From contig JAEVZA010000196.1 of NCBI GenBank assembly GCA_023392475.1, forward strand, positions 1 through 18,516: a stretch of DNA of 18,516 nt, read 5' to 3'. Numbering within the stretch: position 1 is the first letter of the stretch; the number at the start of each line of letters is the position of its first letter. Positions 13,207 through 18,516 of this stretch are shown here, piece by piece. A program made the position numbers and the translations under genes. The notes beneath the pieces are model-generated. The model was not told the DNA's origin, ran no database searches, and saw nothing but the letters and a program-made list of their open reading frames with translations. This DNA comes from Actinomycetes bacterium (GTDB taxonomy: Bacteria; Actinomycetota; Acidimicrobiia; Acidimicrobiales; Microtrichaceae).

Positions 13207-15804
13207 TCAGTCGACGAGGTCGGTCTCGGACAGCGCGTCGTCGTACGACAGCGCGGCGCCGGCGGCGACCATCGAGTCGTACACGTCGTCGCCGAGCGTG
13301 GCCCGCAGGTCGGTCCGGAACCGCTCCAGGCGCTCGGCCTGGCTGCCCCACACCGAGACCCCCGCCTCGGACCGGCGCGCCGCGGCAGCGCCGAGGAGCC
13401 GGGCGGCGCGCTCGGCGTCTCCCCGCGCCAGCGCGACCCGGCTCGTCGCCTCCAGCAGGTAGGCGACCGAGTACGGCAGTCGCAGGGCGCGGTGCCGCCG
13501 CAGCGAGGACGCGAGCAGCTCGGATGCGCCCGGGAGGTCGCCCCCGTGCAGTCGGTACTCGGCGAGGTTCACCTCGGCCAGCGCGGAGAACTGCTCGTCC
13601 CGCGCCTCGACCGACGCGTCGAGGCTCCGCTCCAGGAGGTCGCCGCTTCCGTTGAAGCGCTCCTGCGCGACGTACACCCAGCCGAGCACGTTCAGCGCGG
13701 CCGCCTCGCCCCAGGCGTCGCCCAGCCGCCGGAACATGCCCACGGCCTCCTCGGCGAGCTCCTCCGCCCGGTCCTCGCCCTCGAGCGGGCCGGCGATCAT
13801 GCTGCGCGCCAGGACCGAGGCGACCTCGACCTCCTCGTCGCCCAGCTCCCGGGCGATCTGCGATCCCTCGTCGAGGACCGCCTGCGCCGCGTCGTGGTCC
13901 CCCGCCCACATCTGGAACAGGCCGAGCACGACGAGGAGGCGCGCCCGCGACCGCGCCGAGACCTCGCCACCGGCATCGAGCGCCGCACCCGCGATCCGCC
14001 GGCCCTCGTCGATGCGCCCGTTGATCCACGCCGGAACCCACAGCGACCACGCCATGTCGGCGAGGTCGTCGAGGTCCTCGAGGCGGCCGTGGCTGAGGTA
14101 CCAGGTCAGCGCGGCGCGGATGTTGCCGGCCTCGCCGTCGTGGTCGTTCCCCAGGACCGCCAGCCAGTGCTGCTGGTCCCCAGCGACGACGCCACGGCCG
14201 ATCTCGTGGCTCAGGTCCCGGTAGTACGCCGCGTGCCGCTCCCCCACCGGCTCGGCGTCCGCGCTCGCGGCCAGCCGCTCCCGGGCGAACTCGGCGATCA
14301 TCTCGAGCATCCGGAACCGCGGCTCGCCCGCGGTCGGCTCGACGCGCAGCAGGCTCTTGTCCACGAGCGACGCCAGCAGGTCGAGCGCGTCCCTCGGATC
14401 CGCCCCCAGCGCAGGGGCGACTGCCTCGGCCGCGGCCAGCGGGAAGCTGCCGACGAACACGCCGAGACCGTCCAGCAGCCGCCGCTCCTGGTCGGCGAGC
14501 AGGTCGTAGCTCCACTCGATCGTCGAACGCAGCGCCTGCTGGCGCTCCGGCAGGTCCCGCGGACCGCCCACCAGGAAGTCCAGTCGGTCGTCGAGCCGGT
14601 CGAGGAGCGCCTCCGGCGCCAGCAGCCGCGTCCGAGCGGCAGCGAGCTCGATGGCGAGCGGCACGCCCTCGAGGCGCTGGCAGATGCCGTCGACGACCGC
14701 GGCGTCGGCGTCACCGAACGCGAAGTCCGGGCGCACCGCGGTGGCCCGCTCGGAGAACATCAGCGCGGAGTCGGTGGGCGTGAGCGGCGGCACCGGGTAC
14801 TCGTGCTCGGCGTGCAGCCGCAGGGCCTCGCGGCTCGTCGCCAGGACCTTCACCCGCGGGCACGCGCTCAGGATGCGCGGCAGCACGTCCGCGGCGCCCA
14901 TCACGTGCTCGAAGTTGTCCAGGACGAGCAGCAGCGACCGGTTCGCGAGGTCGGCGAGCAGGCTCTCGACGCTCGAGCCGCTGCTGTCGCGCAGGCCGAC
15001 GGCGGAGGCGATCGAACCCACGACCAGCTGATCGTCCCGGAGGGACGCGAGCGACACGAACGCCGCACCCTCGTCGAACGTCGACGCGACCCGCGACGCG
15101 GCGCGGAGCGCGAGTCGCGTCTTGCCGATCCCGCCCGGTCCGGTGAGCGTCACCATGCGGACGTCGTCGCGACCGAGCAGCTCCTCGACGTCGTCGAGCT
15201 CCGACTCGCGGCCCACGAACGTCGTCGCGTCGTTGGGCAGGGTGAAGCGCGGCCGGACCGGCTGCTCCGACGTCGCCGACTCGACGAGGAACGCCTCGCT
15301 GAGGAGCAGCGAGAGGTCGTCGGCGACGAGCGCCTCGAGCTCCTCGGCGTCGGAGAACGCCTTGTACGCGACGGCCTCGTCGTCACGGATGCGGTCGAGC
15401 AGCTCCTCGAGCCGCTCCTCCCGACCCGGGGCCGGACGCTTCACGTACATGAGCTTGGGCTTGGCGCCGGCCAGGAGGTACTCGTCCTCGAGGCCGGAGA
15501 CGTCCATCGTGGGCGCGACCCAGCCGTAGCGCTCCCAGTAGATCCCGACGAACACGTGGCTCTGCTCGAGGTACGAGCGGTAGAGCGTCCGGGGCGGGTG
15601 GGCGCGTGCGCCGAGCTCGAACAGCACCGGTGCGAGGTGCATGCGCTCGACCGCGTCGCGCACGGCGACGCGCTCGCTCGCCAGCTCCTCCATCGTCGAC
15701 GAGACGAAGACCCGGACGCGCTGGTCGGGGGTGAGGATCGCGGCCACGAACCGGCCGTCGGTCGTCGGCGCCTCGTCGTCCCCGTCCGTCACGCCGGACA
15801 TCAT
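13207..15804 (-). CDS. STAND ATPase: DUF4062 - NB-ARC - TPR protein
   Basis: An 865-residue cytoplasmic protein. The N-terminus (about residues 29-115) has the DUF4062 signature VRVFVSSTMEELASERVAVRD with SHVFVGIYWERYGWV. An NB-ARC ATPase follows: FVGRESELDDVEELL at 196-210, Walker A GPGGIGKT at 222-229, Walker B LLLVLDNFEH at 291-300, and GVPLAIELAAAR. Then a winged-helix segment (STIEWSYDLLADQERRLLDGL) and about 300 residues of TPR-like helices. This core is that of actinobacterial LuxR/AfsR regulators, but no DNA-binding domain is present; DUF4062 occupies the effector position. STAND proteins oligomerise on ligand binding to the repeats. Signalling or defence are both possible. ATG 15804 (or 15801) was chosen; a GTG at 15840 is an alternative. 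Confidence 0.9.
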   Translation of the reverse strand: MMSGVTDGDDEAPTTDGRFVAAILTPDQRVRVFVSSTMEELASERVAVRDAVERMHLAPVLFELGARAHPPRTLYRSYLEQSHVFVGIYWERYGWVAPTMDVSGLEDEYLLAGAKPKLMYVKRPAPGREERLEELLDRIRDDEAVAYKAFSDAEELEALVADDLSLLLSEAFLVESATSEQPVRPRFTLPNDATTFVGRESELDDVEELLGRDDVRMVTLTGPGGIGKTRLALRAASRVASTFDEGAAFVSLASLRDDQLVVGSIASAVGLRDSSGSSVESLLADLANRSLLLVLDNFEHVMGAADVLPRILSACPRVKVLATSREALRLHAEHEYPVPPLTPTDSALMFSERATAVRPDFAFGDADAAVVDGICQRLEGVPLAIELAAARTRLLAPEALLDRLDDRLDFLVGGPRDLPERQQALRSTIEWSYDLLADQERRLLDGLGVFVGSFPLAAAEAVAPALGADPRDALDLLASLVDKSLLRVEPTAGEPRFRMLEMIAEFARERLAASADAEPVGERHAAYYRDLSHEIGRGVVAGDQQHWLAVLGNDHDGEAGNIRAALTWYLSHGRLEDLDDLADMAWSLWVPAWINGRIDEGRRIAGAALDAGGEVSARSRARLLVVLGLFQMWAGDHDAAQAVLDEGSQIARELGDEEVEVASVLARSMIAGPLEGEDRAEELAEEAVGMFRRLGDAWGEAAALNVLGWVYVAQERFNGSGDLLERSLDASVEARDEQFSALAEVNLAEYRLHGGDLPGASELLASSLRRHRALRLPYSVAYLLEATSRVALARGDAERAARLLGAAAARRSEAGVSVWGSQAERLERFRTDLRATLGDDVYDSMVAAGAALSYDDALSETDLVD

Positions 15805-15924
15805 GGTCGGCGCGGCGCACCTCGGGTGGCGTGACCGCACGGCGCCGCCCGACGGCGGCTCGGGGGCTGCGCACGCCTCGTGGGTGCCCGATGACCGGTG
15901 CGCCGGTCCCGCAGGATCGTTTAC

Positions 15925-15940
15925 TCTAGCAATTGGTAGA
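15925..15940. promoter_or_regulatory. Putative operator TCTA-N8-TAGA, copy 1 (haemoglobin promoter)
   Basis: TCTAGCAATTGGTAGA is a near-perfect palindrome (TCTA-G-CAATTG-G-TAGA) 43 bp upstream of the haemoglobin start, in a short AT-rich island of otherwise GC-rich DNA. TTTACT overlaps its left end and may be part of a -10 region, so a bound regulator would block polymerase. The same 16-bp layout recurs at 17504 and 17597. Confidence 0.6.
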
Positions 15941-15983
15941 TGAAAAACGGACGTGCGATCGACGCGATCGCCGGGGAGGTCGG

Positions 15984-16478
15984 ATGCGACGGGTGGCGGT
16001 GCGAAGGGCCCCTGCCTCGGCGATCGACCCAGCGGCAGCGCCGCGCCGCGACCGGGACGACCTGCCGACGCCGACCGGGGCCGCCGAGTTCGGCGACCTG
16101 TCGGGTCGCACGGCGATCCACGATCTGGTGGTCGAGTTCTACCGGGAGATCGTCTTCGACGACCTGCTCGGGCCGGTGTTCACCGAGGTGGCCGAGGTCG
16201 ACTGGTCGCTGCACATCCCGAGGCTCGTCGACTACTGGTGCCGGATCCTCCTCGGCGACGCCGGCTACGTCGGCCGCCCGATGGAGGTGCACCGCCGGCT
16301 GCACGCCGCCGAGCCGCTCCGGACCGAGCACTGCGACCGCTGGTACTGGCTGTGGGCCGACTGCGTCGACAGGCGCGCCGCCGGACCCCGGGCCGAACGG
16401 GCGAAGGCCCACGCCGCGCACCTGATGGCGGGGATGGCGACCCGCGTGTTCGGCTTCGACTGGGCGCCACCCGCCTGA
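15984..16478 (+). CDS. Group III truncated haemoglobin
   Basis: A 164-residue protein whose last 125 residues match group III truncated haemoglobins: LVVEFYREIVFDDLLGPVF with the B-helix Phe-Tyr pair (52-53), a central VDWSLHIPRLVDYWCRILLG with a distal-side His77, and the proximal region GRPMEVHRRLHAAEPLRTEHCDRWYWLW, where His103 or His107 would ligate haem iron. The first 35 residues are a basic, Pro/Ala-rich extension absent from the core fold. Family members bind O2 and NO and are linked to nitrosative or oxidative stress in several bacteria. ATG 15984 was chosen because GGGGAGG lies 4 bp upstream. Convergent with the regulator gene, 15 bp between stops, and preceded by operator copy 1. 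Confidence 0.85.
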   Translation: MRRVAVRRAPASAIDPAAAPRRDRDDLPTPTGAAEFGDLSGRTAIHDLVVEFYREIVFDDLLGPVFTEVAEVDWSLHIPRLVDYWCRILLGDAGYVGRPMEVHRRLHAAEPLRTEHCDRWYWLWADCVDRRAAGPRAERAKAHAAHLMAGMATRVFGFDWAPPA

Positions 16479-16493
16479 CGGCGGCGTGGTCGT

Positions 16494-17153
16494 TCAGGCC
16501 GGTCCCTCGCGGACGATCCGGCCGCGGAGCCGGCAGTTGGCGCGGCGCGGATCCTTCGGCACGAGCTCGTCGACCTCGAGGTCCCCGACCGCCTCGGCGA
16601 CGCCCTGGGCGAGCCCGAGGTGGAGCTGGCACACGGTGTCGGGATCGGCGAGGACCGCGGACGCGAACGGGCACGTCCGCAAGGTGACGTCGAACCGGTC
16701 ACCTCGCAGCCGCGTGTCGGGCTCGAAGCCCTGCCGGGCCATCTGCTCGACGAAGGCGTCGAGCGGGTCCTGCTCGGGTCGCGCGGCGAGACGGATCCGC
16801 TGCCCCGCGTGGCGCCCGACGTCGACGGCGGCCTCACCGGTGTGCACCATCTCGGTCAGCAGCACCGACAGCCGCTCGTAGGGGCCGATGACGCCCCACC
16901 GACCGTCGGTCGACGGATCGACCGTGTACTCGAGCCGGGGGCGCCCCCGCCCGGTGGGCGCTGCGGACGCCTCCACGACGAGCTCGGCCTCGACGAGCTT
17001 CGCGAGGTGCTGGCGGATGGCGTTGTGGTTGAAGCCGAAGTGCTCGGTCAGCTCCGCCACGCCGATCGGCGCGTCGGCGTCGACGAGGTACTGGAAGATC
17101 GCGTGGCGGGTCGGATCGCCGAGCGCCCGCGCCTGGACCTGCAGCGACGTCAT
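16494..17153 (-). CDS. Winged-helix transcriptional regulator with C-terminal Cys cluster
   Basis: A 219-residue protein. The N-terminus is an ArsR/DeoR-like winged helix: ALGDPTRHAIFQYLVDADAPI, then VAELTEHFGFNHNAIRQHLAKLVEAELV (about residues 11-60), and a wing rich in Arg/Gly (PTGRGRPRLEYTV). The C-terminal sensor holds three Cys: C161 in TCPF, C175 in DTVCQLHLG, and C207 in ANCRLRG, with His178 nearby. This resembles SufR-type regulators, whose Cys bind an Fe-S cluster, but the four-Cys spacing of SufR is not met. Metal, Fe-S or thiol sensing is therefore an inference. The gene lies 38 bp behind the two-helix membrane protein and is probably cotranscribed with it from the region holding operator copy 2, implying autoregulation. 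Confidence 0.85.
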   Translation of the reverse strand: MTSLQVQARALGDPTRHAIFQYLVDADAPIGVAELTEHFGFNHNAIRQHLAKLVEAELVVEASAAPTGRGRPRLEYTVDPSTDGRWGVIGPYERLSVLLTEMVHTGEAAVDVGRHAGQRIRLAARPEQDPLDAFVEQMARQGFEPDTRLRGDRFDVTLRTCPFASAVLADPDTVCQLHLGLAQGVAEAVGDLEVDELVPKDPRRANCRLRGRIVREGPA

Positions 17154-17191
17154 CGTCGGCCGTCCCGGAGCGCTCGTGTCACGGGAAAACT

Positions 17192-17482
17192 CTACCCACC
17201 GGTGGAACCGGCACCGCCGTCGGCGCGCACGGCTTCGGCCGCCTTCTCGGCGCGCGCCTGGTGGACGACGAAGCCCATCATCCCGCCGAAGCCGGGTCCG
17301 CCCCAGAAGGCACAGAACGCACCCACGGCGAGCGCGCCGGCCCAGCCGCCCCCGAAGAGGGCGGTGATCCCGCCGCAGAACGTCCCGACGACCACCACGC
17401 CGATGAGCGTGCCGGTGGCGAACGCACGGACCGCCGCCGGTGTCGCGTCGGCTGGATCGGGCTGGGAGTACATGACCGCCAT
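17192..17482 (-). CDS. Small two-helix membrane protein, Gly-rich
   Basis: A 96-residue protein beginning MAVMYSQPDPAD (ATG 17482; ATG 17473 is an alternative). Two hydrophobic Gly/Phe-rich segments at about residues 19-41 and 46-74 (ATGTLIGVVVVGTFCGGITALF and ALAVGAFCAFWGGPGFGGMMGFVV) should form a membrane hairpin, followed by a short charged cytoplasmic tail (HQARAEKAAEAVRA). Two Cys, at about 37 and 58, lie within the membrane segments. Unnamed family. It leads the transcript containing the regulator gene, and operator copy 2 lies 21 bp upstream of its start, so it is probably a regulated target. Confidence 0.75.
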   Translation of the reverse strand: MAVMYSQPDPADATPAAVRAFATGTLIGVVVVGTFCGGITALFGGGWAGALAVGAFCAFWGGPGFGGMMGFVVHQARAEKAAEAVRADGGAGSTGG

Positions 17483-17503
17483 GCCTCGACGGTACCTGTT
17501 TGT

Positions 17504-17519
17504 TCTAGCGTTGACTAGA
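17504..17519. promoter_or_regulatory. Putative operator TCTA-N8-TAGA, copy 2
   Basis: TCTAGCGTTGACTAGA has the same arms as copy 1 and shares the leading TCTAGC; both copies are also followed by T. It lies 21 bp upstream of the minus-strand membrane-protein/regulator transcript, a position suited to autorepression, and 78 bp from copy 3 in the same divergent region. Confidence 0.6.
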
Positions 17520-17567
17520 TCTCCTACGGACGTGACCGACGACCGCTGCCGACCGACGCGGAGGCGC

Positions 17568-17596
17568 TTGCCCCGTGCACCCGGTCGATCAATACT
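17568..17596 (+). promoter_or_regulatory. Putative sigma-70 promoter of the YwiC-like gene
   Basis: TTGCCC at 17568-17573 and AATACT at 17591-17596 are separated by 17 bp. The start of transcription would fall near 17603, inside operator copy 3, and about 47 bp before the chosen GTG. Confidence 0.45.
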
Positions 17597-17612
17597 TCTC
17601 CCATCTGCTAGA
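17597..17612. promoter_or_regulatory. Putative operator TCTC-N8-TAGA, copy 3
   Basis: TCTCCCATCTGCTAGA differs from the TCTA-N8-TAGA pattern by one base in the left arm. It starts directly after the AATACT -10 box and covers the predicted transcription start, the typical place for a repressor of the YwiC-like gene. Confidence 0.5.
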
Positions 17613-17649
17613 TCAAGTGCCGGTCGGATCCGGACGGGAGGTGGCTGCG

Positions 17650-18516
17650 GTGACGGAGGTCGGACCGGGGATCGATGTCTCCCCCGCAACCCCGATGGCA
17701 GCGCGGGTCCGACCCCCGCTCAAGGCGGTGGCCCTGCCGTCGGAGCACGGTGGGTGGGGCCTCACCGCCGAGCCCGTCCTGCTCGGGCTCCTCGTCGCGC
17801 CGAGCGCCGCCGGTGCGCTCATCGGGGCGGCCGGTGTGGTGGCGTTCCTCGCCCGGACCCCGCTGAAGCTGGCGCTGGTCGACGCGTCCCGCCACCGGCT
17901 CCTCGACCGGACCGTCCTCGCTCGGCAGGTCGCCGTCGCGGAGCTCGCCGCCATCGCCGTGCTGGTCGCGTCGGCGGCGTGGCTCGCTCCCGGCCCGTTC
18001 TGGGTCCCTGCCCTGATCGCGTCGCCGCTGGTGGGCCTCGAGCTGTGGTTCGACGTGCGGTCGCGGGGTCGACGCCTCGCTCCCGAGCTCGCCGGCGCCA
18101 TCGGCATCTGCGCGCTCGCGGCGATGATCGTCACCTCCGCCGGCGGTCCCGGCCGCCTCGCCGCCGGGCTGTGGTTGGTCCTGGCTGCCCGGGTGCTCAC
18201 GGCGATCCCGTTCATCCGGCGCCAGGTCGCCGCGCTGCACAGGCGGCCCGCCGCGGCGTGGCCGCTCGTCGTGTTCGACGCCGTGGCGGTGGCGGTCGCC
18301 GCGTCCGCGGCGCTGCTCGACCGCGCACTGGTCGCCGGCGCGCTCGCGGTGGGCGCCGTCGTCGTGCTGCAGCGGCTGAGCGCACAGCGCCCGACGCCAC
18401 GGGCGACCGTGCTGGGCGTCCGACAGGTCGTACTCGGGTTCGGTGTCGTCGCCGTCACCTGGCTCGGAGCGCTCGTCGCCGGGGCGCGGGGGGGGTTTAG
18501 AACCCCCCCCCCCCCC
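17650..18516 (+). CDS. YwiC-like family membrane protein (3' end outside window)
   Basis: The frame stays open to the last base, about 289 codons. The diagnostic motif is LPSEHGGWG near residues 29-37, followed by EPVLLGLLVAP; YwiC proteins carry this EHGGW before a series of membrane helices. Seven or eight further hydrophobic segments are visible (for example VAVAELAAIAVLVASAAWLA and VFDAVAVAVAASAALL). Function is not established; in Bacillus subtilis ywiC lies between fnr and the narGHJI nitrate reductase genes, which links the family loosely to anaerobic or nitrate metabolism. GTG 17650 was chosen because GGGAGG sits 8 bp upstream; ATG 17695 is the shortest alternative. The last codons (Gly/Pro homopolymers) come from the dubious end sequence. 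Confidence 0.85.
   Translation, partial: MTEVGPGIDVSPATPMAARVRPPLKAVALPSEHGGWGLTAEPVLLGLLVAPSAAGALIGAAGVVAFLARTPLKLALVDASRHRLLDRTVLARQVAVAELAAIAVLVASAAWLAPGPFWVPALIASPLVGLELWFDVRSRGRRLAPELAGAIGICALAAMIVTSAGGPGRLAAGLWLVLAARVLTAIPFIRRQVAALHRRPAAAWPLVVFDAVAVAVAASAALLDRALVAGALAVGAVVVLQRLSAQRPTPRATVLGVRQVVLGFGVVAVTWLGALVAGARGGFRTPPPP
18486..18516. other. Low-complexity contig end
   Basis: The window ends with G8, TTTAGAA and C14. The G8-TT and AA-C8 arms form a 10-bp hairpin with a 3-nt loop. Nothing else in the window has such homopolymers. It is probably an assembly or sequencing artefact at a contig end rather than genuine coding sequence. Confidence 0.6.

Noticed and set aside
12314..15804. 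MBL plus STAND pair as an established anti-phage system
   Set aside because: No recognised defence system has this pair, and no nuclease, integrase or other defence gene is nearby. It is kept only as a hypothesis under the STAND finding.
13492..15834. A 780-codon open frame on the plus strand opposite the STAND gene
   Set aside because: It is an Arg/Val/Glu-rich antisense shadow with no domain; the minus strand encodes a complete DUF4062-NB-ARC-TPR protein.
1..18516. tRNA, rRNA, riboswitch, insertion sequence or phage genes
   Set aside because: None seen on either strand; no cloverleaf, no transposase or integrase motif and no terminal inverted repeats flanking genes.

Overview
The window is very GC-rich with frequent GTG starts, tightly packed genes and strong Arg/Ala/Asp/Val bias, so it is chromosomal DNA of a high-GC actinobacterium. 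LuxR- and AfsR-like STAND regulators, an ECF42/DGPF pair, an LtrA protein and lipoproteins carrying long Thr-rich stalks fit Actinomycetota; the poly-Thr stalks hint at Acidimicrobiia, which is only an inference. No tRNA, rRNA, CRISPR array, transposase or phage structural gene was found.

Layout. (1) 1-3564, plus strand: the 3' part of a LuxR-type regulator, then a tight run of a flavodiiron-like metallo-beta-lactamase-fold (MBL) protein, an overlapping SRPBCC protein and a Nudix hydrolase, closed by a strong hairpin. (2) 3595-5776, minus strand: a phytoene-desaturase-like FAD oxidoreductase followed by a TetR regulator, with two copies of TGTC-N6-GACA just upstream of the oxidoreductase. (3) 5870-7505, plus strand: a DGPF/YCII protein and an ECF42 sigma factor, with an upstream sequence fitting the ECF42 promoter type (autoregulation). 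A long palindrome follows. (4) 7611-9622: a Lys-rich unknown protein, a small lipoprotein with a Ser/Thr-rich tail, and an unknown membrane protein whose reading frame is broken near 9200. (5) 9670-12247: an LtrA-family membrane protein divergent from a lipoprotein with a seven-bladed RCC1-type propeller. (6) 12314-15804, minus strand: a DUF4062-NB-ARC-TPR STAND protein followed by a second flavodiiron-like MBL protein. (7) 15925-18516: a small putative regulon of a group III truncated haemoglobin, a Cys-containing winged-helix regulator, a two-helix membrane protein and a YwiC-like membrane protein that runs off the end. Three copies of a 16-bp palindrome, TCT(A/C)-N8-TAGA, lie at the three promoter regions of this group.

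The most interesting material is region 7. A Cys-containing regulator, a haemoglobin and a YwiC homologue share a putative operator, which suggests a nitric oxide, redox or oxygen response unit. The ECF42 promoter match, the TetR operator pair and the frame break at 9191-9206 are the other signals best suited to direct testing. The last 30 bases (G8-TTTAGAA-C14) look like a contig-end artefact.
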